From Actinokineospora diospyrosa (lineage in GTDB: Bacteria > Actinomycetota > Actinomycetes > Mycobacteriales > Pseudonocardiaceae): DNA of 64,000 nt. A model generated the notes under the pieces. It searched no databases. It was not told where the DNA came from and saw only the letters and a program-made list of their open reading frames with translations. The DNA lies in the NCBI RefSeq assembly GCF_024171925.1, contig NZ_JAMTCO010000002.1, positions 1-64,000 of the forward strand, in the 5' to 3' direction. The translations under genes and the position numbers were made by a program. Shown piece after piece: positions 18,799 to 28,073 of the stretch (position 1 is its first letter; each line of letters opens with the position of its first letter).

Positions 18799-19383
18799 AT
18801 GCCGACTCCAGCCAGCCGCGTCGCCGTCATCACCGGCAGTGTCCGAAAAGGACGCTTCGGCCCGACCGTGGCGAGGTGGTTCGTCGAGCAGGTGGGCAAA
18901 CGCGACGACATCGAGGTCGACGTGATCGACCTGATCGATTTCGACCTGCCCACCGCGCTCACCGACGACCCCACCGCGGACGTCAGGGCCAAGCTCGGCG
19001 CCCTGGACCCCCGGCTCACCCGGGCGGACGCGTTCGTCGTGATCACCCCCGAGTACAACCACAGCTACCCGGCCTCGCTCAAGGCCTTCATCGACTGGCA
19101 CTTCACCCAGTGGCAGGCGAAACCGGTCGCCCTCATCTCCTACGGCGGCATGGCGGGCGGCCTGCGCGCCGTGGAGCACCTGCGGCAGGTCTTCGCCGAA
19201 CTGCACGCGGTCGCCATCCGCGACTCGATCAGCTTCCACAACCACCCCGACCGGTTCGACCCCGACGGCACCCTCCGAGAGCCCGCCGCGGCCGAGGCCG
19301 CCGCCAAGACCCTGCTCGACCAGCTCACGTGGTGGTCCCTGGCGCTGGGTGAGGCCAGGGCCAAGCGCCCGTACACCGCGTGA
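18799..19383 (+). CDS. NADPH-dependent FMN reductase family protein
   Basis: A 194-residue flavodoxin-fold oxidoreductase. ITGSVRKGRFGPTVARWF is the FMN-phosphate loop and VITPEYNHSYPASLKAFIDW the conserved PEYN motif of the family. ISYGGMAGG follows. It would reduce FMN or quinone-like substrates with NADPH. The SoxR-type promoter 70 bases upstream suggests induction by redox-cycling compounds. The ATG is preceded by GAGAGGAA at good spacing. Confidence 0.9.
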   Translation: MPTPASRVAVITGSVRKGRFGPTVARWFVEQVGKRDDIEVDVIDLIDFDLPTALTDDPTADVRAKLGALDPRLTRADAFVVITPEYNHSYPASLKAFIDWHFTQWQAKPVALISYGGMAGGLRAVEHLRQVFAELHAVAIRDSISFHNHPDRFDPDGTLREPAAAEAAAKTLLDQLTWWSLALGEARAKRPYTA

Positions 19384-19390
19384 GCCCGCC

Positions 19391-19420
19391 GAGGGGACGC
19401 CTTGTCCGGGGCGTCCCCTC
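19391..19420. terminator. Bidirectional terminator between flavin reductase and soxR
   Basis: A perfect 11-bp stem (GAGGGGACGCC, 19391-19401, complement 19410-19420) with an 8-base loop lies between the two convergent genes and touches the soxR stop. There is no T-run on either side. Confidence 0.65.
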
Positions 19421-19883
19421 ACCCGGTCTCCTCCTCCGGTAGCAACACCCTCGGCCCCGACCCGACCACGCCCATGTGGTCGTCGGGGTTGGCTAAAGCG
19501 CAGTGGCTGATCGATAAGCACCCGCACCCAACGCAGTCGGCGAAGTTGTCGCGCAGGTGCGTGAGCAACCGGATCCGCTCGCTCAACTCGTCCTGCCACC
19601 CCTGCGACATCCGCTTCCAGTCCCGCCTGCTCGGCACCCGCCCCTCGGGCAGCGTCTCCAGCGCGGCGCGGATCTCCACCAGCGCGATCCCGACCCGCTG
19701 CGCGATCCGGATCAAAGCCACCCGCCGCAACGTGTCCCGGTGGTACCGCCGCTGATTCCCCGCCGTTCGCCGACTGCTGATCAACCGCTGCCGCTCGTAG
19801 AAGTGCAACGCCGACACCGACGTCCCACTCCGCTGCGCCAACTGCCCGACGGTCAACTCGAGTTCCCCGACCCCCTCAGCCAT
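19419..19883 (-). CDS. soxR: Redox-sensitive MerR-family activator SoxR
   Basis: A 154-residue [2Fe-2S] transcription activator. The N-terminal winged helix has TVGQLAQRSGTSVSALHFYE and RRTAGNQRRYHRD. A dimerisation helix follows. The cluster ligands are Cys117, Cys120, Cys122 and Cys128 (CVGCGCLSISHC, the SoxR C-x2-C-x-C-x5-C pattern). In actinomycetes SoxR senses redox-active metabolites and activates a few oxidoreductase genes. The promoter dyads at 18058 and 18698 are candidate targets. ATG 19883 is used. ATG 19895, four codons upstream, is also possible. Neither has a strong ribosome site. Confidence 0.93.
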   Translation of the reverse strand: MAEGVGELELTVGQLAQRSGTSVSALHFYERQRLISSRRTAGNQRRYHRDTLRRVALIRIAQRVGIALVEIRAALETLPEGRVPSRRDWKRMSQGWQDELSERIRLLTHLRDNFADCVGCGCLSISHCALANPDDHMGVVGSGPRVLLPEEETG

Positions 19884-20044
19884 ACCCAAGATCATCCCAC
19901 CGGTCCGCACCCACCGCGACCTCCCGAGGTCGGCTCTGGCAGGTCGAACCCCTTGGGAAGTACCACACTCCGGACACCCGAGTAACCCCCACCATTGCGC
20001 TGTTTCACCCTCACTTCCACGCTTGGTTGCCTCTCTCGCCGACC

Positions 20045-20573
20045 TGTCCAAGCCACTGACGTCGGCCCCTGGAAGCCAAGGTGCCACCCCGGTTTCCGTC
20101 CGGTCCGCCTCGGCCCACTTGGTCAGCCCCTGAACACTCGGAAACCGAAGTGTCACCCCAGCTCCCCGTCAGGTCTGCCCTAACCCACAGTGCCAGCCCC
20201 CCTGGTCACTCGGAAGCCGCTGGTGCCAGCCCGGCCCTCCGTCAGGTCCAGCCCCAAACCCGTCAACCCAGCCCGTGGACACCCGGACCCGGCGGTGCCA
20301 ACTCGGCTGCCGTCAGGTCCGCCCCAACCCCACCTGACCAGCCCTGGACGCTCGGACCCAGCGGTGCCAACCCGCCCCCCGTCAGGTCCGCCCCAACCCA
20401 CCTGCTCAGCCCCTGAACACTCGGAACGGCCGGTGCCATCCCAGCCCGCCCTCGTCGGCCCTGCCAACCCAGCGCCTGGACAGTCGGACCCGGCGGTGCC
20501 AACTCGGCTGCCGTCAGGTCCGCCCCAGCCCACCTTCCCAGCGCCTGGACAGTCGGACTCGCTGGTGCCAAAT
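20045..20573. repeat. Tandem array of ~69-bp units (composite repeat copy 1)
   Basis: Seven to eight degenerate direct repeats of about 69 bp recur here. On this strand each reads roughly CGGACCCGGCGGTGCCAACT, then GCCGTCAGGTCCGCCCCA, then CAGCCCCTGGACACT. Units differ by many substitutions and some lack segments. The array abuts the 144-bp fold-back. The same unit occurs in the opposite orientation at 1-250 and 33553-33985. Open frames across it are repeat artefacts. Confidence 0.85.
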
Positions 20574-20717
20574 GCTCGATGGGGCGGACTTGTTTTGCGT
20601 GGGGGGACAACACCCGTAGCGTTTCCGCGCGGCAGGGCCTGCTTTTGGGCCCCTGCTTTGCGGTTCTGCGTCGGGTGTTGTAGGGGCCCCGCGCAAAACA
20701 AGTTCGCCCCATCGAGC
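20574..20717. repeat. 144-bp fold-back element, copy 1
   Basis: The element begins GCTCGATGGGGCG and ends CGCCCCATCGAGC. Terminal inverted repeats of 26 bp (one G-T mismatch here) enclose nested stems: ACAACACCCG with CGGGTGTTGT, then an inner GCAGGG...CCCTGC hairpin. Its reverse complement matches the element at 33409-33552 at 143 of 144 positions by my alignment. No transposase or target duplication was found. Confidence 0.85.
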
Positions 20718-20830
20718 TTGTCGCATTGCCGCGTTTCCCGCCGATGTTGCCGCCAGGCGACGAGGCGTTTCCCGGAGCCGAAGGCGGAGGCCCGAATCCC
20801 TTGCCCCGCACCCCCAACCCCGGTCTACGC

Positions 20831-21345
20831 CAAGATCAACCTGACCGAAAGCCCCCAAATACACAGCCTACCGCGCACCACCGACAAACCGGGAGCAGCA
20901 AGCAAGACCCTGTGGACAACCGCAGGCGTTGTGGACAACCAACCACCACAACACCTCCCGCAAGATCAACTCAACCAAGACCCCCCAATACACAGCTTAC
21001 CGAGGCGCACCGACAGAATGGGAGCAAAGAGCGGCGATCTGTGGACCACGGAAGACGTTGTGGACAAATCGAGGAGCCCAGCAGCCCATCCGCAAGATCA
21101 ACTGAAATAGAGTCCCCCGAATGCACAGCCTACCGAGTAGCGCCGACAGAAAGGGGCATCGAGCAGCGGCCTGTGGACAGCAGACGGCGTTGTGGACAAC
21201 TCAGTCCCCAGCAAGTCGCGACCCCAGCCGCAATCCCGCCACGCAAGATCAACTAATTGAGAAGCCCCCGATTCACAGAATACCCAACCCCACCGACAAC
21301 ACCGCCCAAACAGCAAGCCCCTGTGGACAACTCCCAACGCCCCCC
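20831..21345 (+). repeat. Tandem ~130-bp units carrying DnaA-box pairs, copy 1
   Basis: Four units start with CAAGATCAAC at 20831, 20961, 21093 and 21244. Each carries a conserved CCCCCAAATACACAGCCTAC-type core and then two DnaA-box-like nonamers exactly 19 bp apart: TGTGGACAA 20911/20930, TGTGGACCA/TGTGGACAA 21040/21059 and TGTGGACAG/TGTGGACAA 21172/21191. The last unit keeps one, at 21322. The array ends about 75 bases before the oxygenase start. It is not next to dnaA or dnaN, so it is not a standard oriC. Confidence 0.85.
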
Positions 21346-21417
21346 AGGCGCACAAGAGCGCCAGTCCGAGATGTGGGAGGACTGCGCACCGGGCGGTACG
21401 CGACCTACGCTCGGCAT

Positions 21418-22398
21418 ATGACTGCGCTGCCACTGATTGACATCTCTCGGTTTCGGGGTTCTGGGGGTGCTGCGTTCCTGGCGGAGATCCGGCGGGCCGC
21501 GCACGAGGTGGGGTTCTTCTACGTCATCGGCCATGGGGTGCCGGAGGCGTTGACCAGCGGGATCTTCGCGGTGGCGCGGGAGTTCTTCGCTCTGCCCGAG
21601 GCTGAGCGGTTGGCGATCGAGAACGTCAACTCGCCGCACTTTCGGGGGTATACGCGGACCGGGAACGAGCGGACCGGGGGGAGGCGGGACTGGCGGGAGC
21701 AGATTGATGTGGGGCCGGAGCGGGAGGCGCTCGAGTTGGGGGCTGGTGACCCCGCGTGGTTGCGGTTGGTTGGGCCGAATCAGTGGCCGGTAGGGCTGCC
21801 GGAGTTGCGTGAGGTTGCCTTGGCGTGGCAGGCGGAGGCCCAGCGGGTTTGTCAAGAGGTGCTTCGGGCGTTGTCGGTGGCTTTGGGGCAGGAGGAGGGG
21901 TACTTCGACAAGTGGTTCGACGAGGAGGCGGCGACCCACGCGAAGATTGTCAGGTACCCGGGGCGGGCGGATGACGGTAGTGATCAGGGAGTTGGGGCGC
22001 ACAAGGACTACGGGTTCCTGGCCTTGCTCCAGCAGGACGAGATAGGCGGGCTGCAAGTTCAGATCCCGGACGGGGATTGGGTGGATGCGACGCCTATTCC
22101 GGGGAGTTTTATCCTCAACATCGGGGAGATGCTGGAGATTGCCACGCAGGGGTATCTAGTGGCTACCAAGCACCGGGTGATCTCGCCGCCTGCTGGGGTG
22201 GATCGGTACTCGGTGCCGTTCTTCCTGGGGCCACGACTGGATGCGGTGGTGGAGCCTATAGAGCTGCCCGCCGAGTTGGCCGCTGCGGCGCGGGGGATTA
22301 GCCAGGACGCGGATAACCCGCTGTTGTCGGCGTATGGGGAGAACGCGTTGCTGGGGTGGCTGCGGTCGCACCCCAAGGTCGCTGAGCGCTGGTACTGA
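21418..22398 (+). CDS. 2-oxoglutarate/Fe(II)-dependent oxygenase (isopenicillin-N-synthase family)
   Basis: A 326-residue DIOX-family enzyme. The N-terminal DIOX_N region (LPLIDISRFR...GFFYVIGHGVPEAL) precedes the double-stranded beta-helix. The iron triad is His195, Asp197 (AHKDYGF) and His252 (ATKHRVI). Arg263 (RYSVPFF) binds the co-substrate carboxylate. The substrate is unknown. ATG 21418 has no ribosome site within reach. TACGCT at 21406-21411 could be a -10 element, so a leaderless message is plausible. The DnaA-box array lies immediately upstream. Confidence 0.9.
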   Translation: MTALPLIDISRFRGSGGAAFLAEIRRAAHEVGFFYVIGHGVPEALTSGIFAVAREFFALPEAERLAIENVNSPHFRGYTRTGNERTGGRRDWREQIDVGPEREALELGAGDPAWLRLVGPNQWPVGLPELREVALAWQAEAQRVCQEVLRALSVALGQEEGYFDKWFDEEAATHAKIVRYPGRADDGSDQGVGAHKDYGFLALLQQDEIGGLQVQIPDGDWVDATPIPGSFILNIGEMLEIATQGYLVATKHRVISPPAGVDRYSVPFFLGPRLDAVVEPIELPAELAAAARGISQDADNPLLSAYGENALLGWLRSHPKVAERWY

Positions 22399-22400
22399 GC

Positions 22401-22443
22401 AAAAAGGGCGGGCCCCGGCGCCCGTGGGGGACGTCGGGGCCCG
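22401..22443. terminator. Convergent terminator between oxygenase and subtilase
   Basis: A perfect 9-bp stem (CGGGCCCCG at 22409-22417, complement at 22435-22443). On the minus strand it is followed by CCCTTTTT, so it serves the subtilase best, while also closing the oxygenase gene 10 bases upstream. Confidence 0.75.
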
Positions 22444-22456
22444 CGGTCTAGCTGGA

Positions 22457-25400
22457 TCAGCCGATCCGGTAGGCGCGGATCACGGTCTGGTCGACCGTGT
22501 TGCCCGCCGAGTCGGTGGCCTTGGCCCGCAGGGACGCGAAGCCGCTGGCCGGGTGGGTCACCGTGGCCTTCCACGCCGCGCCGTCGCGGACGAGGCGGGT
22601 GGGGGTCCAGGTGGCGCCGTCGTCGTAGGAGACGTCGACGGTGAGGGTGCTGACGGTGGGGACACCGTCCTGGCGGGCCACCGTGACCGGGAAGCTGACC
22701 TCGCGGCCGCCCGGGGTGGTGTTCGCCAAGCTGACCGGCGGGCGGAAGCCCACGGTCAGCAGCGGCAGCGCGACCCGGATGTCGCGCGGGAGCTGGAAGG
22801 ACCAGTCCGCGCTCACCTTCGTCGAGGTCGGCCACCACGGCTGGTCGCGGGCGATGTCGCTGGTCAGCCGGTACTTGCCGGGCTCGCCCGCGATGAACAC
22901 ACCGCGACCGGGCTGGTTGTGGGTGCCCACGAGCTTGCCCTCGCGGTAGAGCGAGGTCGTGCCGAGGTCGGAGCCGGTCCACTGGTCCGCGCCGCGGGCG
23001 TGCCCGGCCGGGTCGGTGAAGAACGGCACCGTGACATCGATCAGCTCCACGTTGCGCCACGCCCACGGGTGGTCCTGGCCCAGGTCGTTGCTGATGGTGC
23101 CGGGGAAGGCGGGCGCGAGGACCGAGGCAGCCCACTCGACGCGGTAGGACTTGCCCCGCTCCAGGGTGATTCGCTCCTCACCGTCGCCCGCGATGCCCCA
23201 GTAGCCACCGACCACCAGCCGCCACTTGCCCGGCGTGAAGTACTCGGTGCGCTCAGCCTTGGCGACCGCGCCGAGACCCCACTGGGTGCCGATCTCACCG
23301 CCGAGGCCTTCCACCCACGCTGAGGCGATCGGCGGCTCTGCCTCGGTGCCCTCGTAGTAGGCCGTTCGCACCGCGGCCAGGTTCGCCGTCTTCTCCTTGT
23401 AGGTCAGGTTCGCGGGAACCTTGCCCGTGGCTGGGTAGGACAGCTCGTAGCGGTGCTTGCTAGACGTGCGAGCGATGAACCGCGCGGTAAGCCCACCGGC
23501 CTTGGCAGCGTCGGCGAACCTCTTACCCGGCTCCTCAAAGAGGATGACGGAAGGCAGAGCAGGAGAAGGGTCTTCGCTCAGCGCACGCGCACTCAAGCTC
23601 GTGTTGAACAAGGGCAGGATGCCGACATACTTGCCGCCTGCGACCTTCACTGCCGCAATACGCTGGTACACCTCGTCGAGCGTGGTGGTGGCAGGTACCT
23701 CCACCACCACGAACTTGCCCTTGGCGTCGATCTTCGCCAGGTCCTCCGGGGTGCCCGCGCCGCCGTGCACGACGGGCAGCCGGTCATCGAGCGCCGAGTC
23801 CGCCGATCCGCGCAGCCAGCCCGCGATCGTCTCGAACGACTGGCTCCCCTCGCCGTGCAGCTCCACATCCGGCTGCTCGAGCCGGAAGTTGTCGGCGTAG
23901 CCGAAGCCGGGGCTGCTCACCCCGCGCGTGGAGAACGCGTAGACCTCGTTGAACCGGGGGTCGAAGCCCCACAGCTCCGAGTACGGGTACGGCGAGTCCT
24001 TGACCGTGAACTGGAACCGGCTCGTCCAGACGCCGCCCCTGGCCTCGGGCTGGTCGATGCTGGCCGAGACGCGCTTGCCTTCGCGCGCGTCGAAGGTCAC
24101 CGTCTTGTTCGCCTTGCCGACCTTGAGGTTCGGGTTGCTGTACAGCGTTTGGATCGGCAGCTGGCCCGCGCGCGGTGTCTCGATGGAACCGCTGAGCGCG
24201 TAGGTCCCCGGCCGGACCCGCAGCTTGTCGCCCGGGTTGCCGAACACCCACTCGCCGGTGTCGAGGTTGATGAGCGACGCGTGACCCGCGGTGGTGTCGG
24301 CACCGGTGCGGTCCTTGAACTTCACGTCCAGGTCGTAGTGCTCCGGCTCGTCGTACACCCCGACCGGGGTGCGGACCTGCGCCGACGAACTCGTCGCCGC
24401 GAGCACGCCGCTGTAGGCGGCGGGCGCGCCCGAACGCGGGGTCAACGTCAGCGTGACGTCGGCGGATCCCTTCGCCGGGACGGTCACCGTCTTGGCCGAC
24501 AGCTTGGCCAGCTTCGCCGGTGCCGCCACGCCCTGCTTGTCGCGCAACGCCAGGTCGAGCGTCAGCGTCACCGGGGTGGTCGAGTCGTTGGTGTAGGTCA
24601 CCTTCCGCTGCTCGACCGCGGTCGACGGCCACCTGAGGTAGCCGTTGACCGTTGCCTGCTCCGCCCGCACAGCCTGGGTCGTGGCCCGCGCTAGGTCGAT
24701 GAGGCCACCGCCGACGGAGTTCACGCCGTTAGTGCCTACGGGCGCCGCCGTACCCACCAAGGCGGACTTCAGCTTCGCTGCGGTCCAGTCCGGGTGCTGC
24801 TGCGCCAAAATCGCCACTGCGCCCGCCGTGTGCGGGGTAGCCATAGAGGTGCCTGAGAGCCGCGCGTAGTTCTCGTCAACGTTCTCGCCGAGGTTGGTGT
24901 CCTTAGCCCGCGCTGCGACGATGTCCGAGCCGGGAGCGGCGATCTCCGGCTTGACCGCGCCGTCGATCAGACGCGGCCCGCGGCTGGAGAACTCCGACAG
25001 CTCACCGCCCTTGGTGACGCTACCGACGGCTAGAGCCGAATCCGCCGAGGCGGGGCTGCTCACGGTGTTGTCAGACCCGTAGTTGCCCGCGGCGATGACG
25101 AACAGCGTGCCGTTGCGCGCGGTCAGCGTGTTCACCACCTGGGAGGCGGGGTCCGTGCCGTCGGTGGGGTAGCTACCGAGGCTGAGGTTGACGACCTTCG
25201 CCTTGGCGTCGCTGGACGCCCACTCCATCCCGGCGATGACGTCGTCGAGGGAGCCCGACCCGCCGTCGTCGAGGACCTTGCCCACCGCGAGCGACGCGTC
25301 CGGCGCGACACCCTTGAACTTGCCGCCGGAGGCGGCACCGGAACCGGCCACGGTTGACGCCACGTGCGTTCCGTGCCCGTTGCCGTCCTGGACGTTGCCC

Positions 25401-26158
25401 TTGCCGCTGAAGTCCTTGCTTTGCGTCACCTTCCCGGCCAGGTCGGGGTGCCCGGTGTCGTACCCGGTGTCGAGCACCGCGACCGTCACACCCTTGCCGG
25501 TGTGCCCCGCCTGCCACGCCGCGGGCGCGCCGATCTGCGGCACGCTCTGGTCGAGGTTGGCGGTGAACCGCGCGTTCAGCCAGATCTTCTTGGGCCCACC
25601 GGCCAACGACGCGGCGGCACCGTTGCCGCTGACGGACGACCAGAACAGGCTCGCGTTGGCCTTGTCCTCAGCGAGAGCGCTGTAGCCGAGGCTCGGTAGC
25701 GTTCGCTCCACCACGGCACCACGCGGTGCGGCAGCGGCAACGGCGGCCTGCCCGTACTCCACGAGAAGAGGCAGTGTCTTGCTGTTCTTGTCGTCGAAGC
25801 GCTGCCGGATCAACCCGGTGATGTTGAACAGTTCCTGGTCGATCACCCCCGCCTGCACCAGCCTGGCCGCCTTCGTAGGCACCAGGTAGACGTCAGTGGT
25901 CTTTCCGCGCTTCTTAGCGAAGGTGCTGTACTGCGAGACCGGCCCGGAGCGGGTCAGCCCGACACTCCACCGTCCCTGCTTGTCCTTGACGGCCTCTACG
26001 CGGTCCCCGGTCACCAGTGTGACCTGGTACCGACTCCCCCCGACATCCCCCACGGACGGCGACGGCTGAGCCGAAGCCGTGCCCCCCATCGGCAAAACCC
26101 CTACCGCGGCCAGCAGAACCGCCAGCCCGGCGAGGAGTCCTCGCCTGTGATCGCGCAT
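22457..26158 (-). CDS. Secreted S8 subtilisin-like serine peptidase
   Basis: A 1233-residue exported protease. The signal peptide (MRDHRRGLLAGLAVLLAAVG...TASA) precedes a propeptide-like domain to about 190. The catalytic domain follows, with Asp230 (VAVLDTGYD), His262 (NGHGTHVA), Asn359 (AAGNYG) and Ser438 (SGTSMATP). After it come beta-rich modules including a PA-like insert around 780-900 and a C-terminal Ig-like domain (VDVSYDDGATWTPTRLV). Large actinobacterial subtilases of this plan degrade extracellular protein. ATG 26158 is fixed by TAGGAG six bases upstream and the signal peptide. The 170 bases upstream hold only promoter sequence. Confidence 0.93.
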   Translation of the reverse strand: MRDHRRGLLAGLAVLLAAVGVLPMGGTASAQPSPSVGDVGGSRYQVTLVTGDRVEAVKDKQGRWSVGLTRSGPVSQYSTFAKKRGKTTDVYLVPTKAARLVQAGVIDQELFNITGLIRQRFDDKNSKTLPLLVEYGQAAVAAAAPRGAVVERTLPSLGYSALAEDKANASLFWSSVSGNGAAASLAGGPKKIWLNARFTANLDQSVPQIGAPAAWQAGHTGKGVTVAVLDTGYDTGHPDLAGKVTQSKDFSGKGNVQDGNGHGTHVASTVAGSGAASGGKFKGVAPDASLAVGKVLDDGGSGSLDDVIAGMEWASSDAKAKVVNLSLGSYPTDGTDPASQVVNTLTARNGTLFVIAAGNYGSDNTVSSPASADSALAVGSVTKGGELSEFSSRGPRLIDGAVKPEIAAPGSDIVAARAKDTNLGENVDENYARLSGTSMATPHTAGAVAILAQQHPDWTAAKLKSALVGTAAPVGTNGVNSVGGGLIDLARATTQAVRAEQATVNGYLRWPSTAVEQRKVTYTNDSTTPVTLTLDLALRDKQGVAAPAKLAKLSAKTVTVPAKGSADVTLTLTPRSGAPAAYSGVLAATSSSAQVRTPVGVYDEPEHYDLDVKFKDRTGADTTAGHASLINLDTGEWVFGNPGDKLRVRPGTYALSGSIETPRAGQLPIQTLYSNPNLKVGKANKTVTFDAREGKRVSASIDQPEARGGVWTSRFQFTVKDSPYPYSELWGFDPRFNEVYAFSTRGVSSPGFGYADNFRLEQPDVELHGEGSQSFETIAGWLRGSADSALDDRLPVVHGGAGTPEDLAKIDAKGKFVVVEVPATTTLDEVYQRIAAVKVAGGKYVGILPLFNTSLSARALSEDPSPALPSVILFEEPGKRFADAAKAGGLTARFIARTSSKHRYELSYPATGKVPANLTYKEKTANLAAVRTAYYEGTEAEPPIASAWVEGLGGEIGTQWGLGAVAKAERTEYFTPGKWRLVVGGYWGIAGDGEERITLERGKSYRVEWAASVLAPAFPGTISNDLGQDHPWAWRNVELIDVTVPFFTDPAGHARGADQWTGSDLGTTSLYREGKLVGTHNQPGRGVFIAGEPGKYRLTSDIARDQPWWPTSTKVSADWSFQLPRDIRVALPLLTVGFRPPVSLANTTPGGREVSFPVTVARQDGVPTVSTLTVDVSYDDGATWTPTRLVRDGAAWKATVTHPASGFASLRAKATDSAGNTVDQTVIRAYRIG

Positions 26159-26332
26159 GCGCACTCCTACCTGAGGACAACCCTGTCGCACCATCAAACG
26201 CCGATCTGGTGGTGCTGGGTTGCACCATTCACAGAATCTGCCGCTCGTCGCCCGGTGAGCCCAGTCCTTTTGTCGGGTAAGGAAATCCGCCACGCCGCGG
26301 TGGACAAGCGCCGTTGGTCACAGCGGAGCGGG

Positions 26333-27067
26333 TCAGCGCAGCAGGGCGCTCCGCAGGCGGGCGACCGTGTCGTCAGTGATACCCAATGACCTGGCGTACT
26401 CCTCGATCGGTCCCAGGCCGGACAAGAAGGCCACCATGGTGCCGCGTTCGGACCGCAGCATTGACGGCGGAATGTAGGGCCAGGTCGCGGCAGTGTCATC
26501 GTGACCACTTGCCGCTACCGACGCCGCCCAGCGCGCGGAGGCCTCTTCACTTAGCGCGTAGTCATCGGCGACGTCCTCAACGGGCACACCAAGCAGGCGC
26601 AGGATCAATGCCGCGAGAATCCCTGTGCGGTCCTTCCCAGCGGCACAGTGAAACACCGCAGGTAGACCTTCCGGCTCCACCAACGCCTCCACCGAGGCAC
26701 GCAAGTTGGCCGCGCCCTCGGCGGCGATCTCCGCGTAGTGCGTAGCTGCGTACCCCGGGTCGTCCAACGCATCCCGCGCCACAGTCGACCAGTCCGGTGT
26801 TTCCGCTACCAGCGGCACATGACGCCACCGGCCGGACCACCCCTGCGGGGGCCGCCAGGCCTTGTGCTCGACCTCCCGCTGCGTCCGCAGGTCCAGCACC
26901 GTGACAACGCCCAACTCGGCGAACGCCACCCGCCCCGTCTCGCTCAACCGGTGCAACCCGTCGGAGCGGAACAACACCCCGGTGGCGACCGCACGGCCGT
27001 CCACCGTCCGGTGCCCGCCCAGGTCGCGGAAGTTGAAGCACCCGTCCAACTCGAGAAATCGGCTCAT
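26333..27067 (-). CDS. Tyrosine-protein phosphatase (PtpB-like)
   Basis: A 244-residue phosphatase. The P-loop is HCAAGKDRTG with nucleophile Cys141 and Arg147. The conserved N-terminus NFRDLGGHRT and LFRSDGLHRL are typical of the actinobacterial PtpB/Y_phosphatase3 family, which removes phosphate from Tyr and sometimes Ser/Thr or lipids. It stands alone between the subtilase and the importer operon, with divergent transcription from the latter. Confidence 0.9.
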   Translation of the reverse strand: MSRFLELDGCFNFRDLGGHRTVDGRAVATGVLFRSDGLHRLSETGRVAFAELGVVTVLDLRTQREVEHKAWRPPQGWSGRWRHVPLVAETPDWSTVARDALDDPGYAATHYAEIAAEGAANLRASVEALVEPEGLPAVFHCAAGKDRTGILAALILRLLGVPVEDVADDYALSEEASARWAASVAASGHDDTAATWPYIPPSMLRSERGTMVAFLSGLGPIEEYARSLGITDDTVARLRSALLR

Positions 27068-27305
27068 GGTGCCAGCGTGGACGTTCCCGCCCGCCGCGTC
27101 GACCGAGTCCGCCGCCCGCGCACCGGGGCGGGGCGGGGGCAGGGCGTGGCAGAGCTCGTGATCGGCACACCCGCGGCCGCGGCGTCAAGGACCAACGCGG
27201 TGACCCGGGTGGGCACGATCACGCGGGCCGGACGCTGGTGGGTGGGCCGGACACCGCGTACGGTGACCGTGATGCCGGGTTCGCGGAGCTGAGGGGGCGC
27301 GGTTG

Positions 27306-28073
27306 GTGACGCCGGACGGGGCGGGGGTCGGCCTTGACGGGGTCGCGCACCGCTTCGGCGACGTGGATGTCTTGCGCGACATCGCGTTCACCGTCGAACC
27401 GCGGCGCAGCCTCGGTGTGATCGGGCCGAGCGGCTGCGGGAAGTCCACCCTGTTGACGTTCATCGCAGGCCTGGCCGAACCCGGTGGCGGCAGCGTCCGC
27501 GTCGGCGCCGAGACCGCGCCCGCGGGCAGGCTGGCCGCGTGCGCTTTGATGCCGCAGAAGGATTTGCTGCTGCCGTGGCGGCGCGCGATAGACAACGCCG
27601 CGCTGGCACTGGAGAACCGCGGTGTGCCGCGCAAACAGGCGCGCGCCCGGGTCGCGCCGCTGTTCGAGCGGTTCAACCTGGGTGGGTTCGAACAGCACTG
27701 GCCACACGAGTTGTCCGGCGGTATGCGGCAACGCGTGGCGTTCCTGCGCACCCTGGTGGCTGACAAGGACGTGCTGCTGCTCGACGAGCCGTTCGGCGGC
27801 TTGGACGCCATCACCCGCGCCGACATGCAGGACTGGCTGCGCGGTGTGCTCACCGTGGAGCCGCGCACGGCGGTCCTGGTCACCCACGACGTCGAAGAAG
27901 CCCTGTTGCTGTGCCACGAGGTCGTGGTGCTGACGCCGCGACCGGCGACCGTGGTGGCCAGGATCGAGGTGGACCTCCCCGTGCGCGTGTCGCGCGCGGA
28001 GACCATCGCCGACCCGGCGTTCACCGCGCTGCGCGCGCGGATCCTGTCCATCCTGGCGCAGGGCAGCGCGTGA
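27306..28073 (+). CDS. thiZ: ABC importer ATPase, thiamine-pyrimidine type
   Basis: A 255-residue ATPase of the nitrate/sulfonate/thiamine-precursor class. Walker A is GPSGCGKST (40-48), Q-loop LMPQKDLLLPW, signature LSGGM and Walker B LLLDEP, with the H-loop in LVTHDVEEAL. GTG 27306 is preferred over the adjacent TTG because GAGGGGG lies 8 bases upstream. Its stop overlaps the permease start. The substrate is inferred from the binding protein two genes on. No complete TPP riboswitch is visible upstream. Confidence 0.85.
   Translation: MTPDGAGVGLDGVAHRFGDVDVLRDIAFTVEPRRSLGVIGPSGCGKSTLLTFIAGLAEPGGGSVRVGAETAPAGRLAACALMPQKDLLLPWRRAIDNAALALENRGVPRKQARARVAPLFERFNLGGFEQHWPHELSGGMRQRVAFLRTLVADKDVLLLDEPFGGLDAITRADMQDWLRGVLTVEPRTAVLVTHDVEEALLLCHEVVVLTPRPATVVARIEVDLPVRVSRAETIADPAFTALRARILSILAQGSA

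Noticed and set aside
20045-20573. CRISPR array
   Set aside because: Units are about 69 bp, mutually degenerate and have no unique spacers or cas genes.
20574-20717. Insertion sequence
   Set aside because: Only 144 bp, no transposase, and flanks of the two copies do not show a clear target duplication. Kept as a fold-back repeat.
20190-21256. Open frames of 110-306 codons inside the repeat arrays, on both strands and again at 33013-33952
   Set aside because: They track the repeats in several frames at once, are Pro/Arg/Gly-rich, and lack ribosome sites.
20831-21345. Replication origin
   Set aside because: DnaA-like boxes are dense, but there is no dnaA, dnaN, parAB or AT-rich unwinding element, and a second inverted array exists at 33 kb.
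27100-27305. Possible TPP riboswitch before the thiamine-pyrimidine importer
   Set aside because: GCTGAG occurs at about 27287, but the conserved ACCTGATC core and the paired P2/P4 arms are missing. I cannot fold the aptamer.
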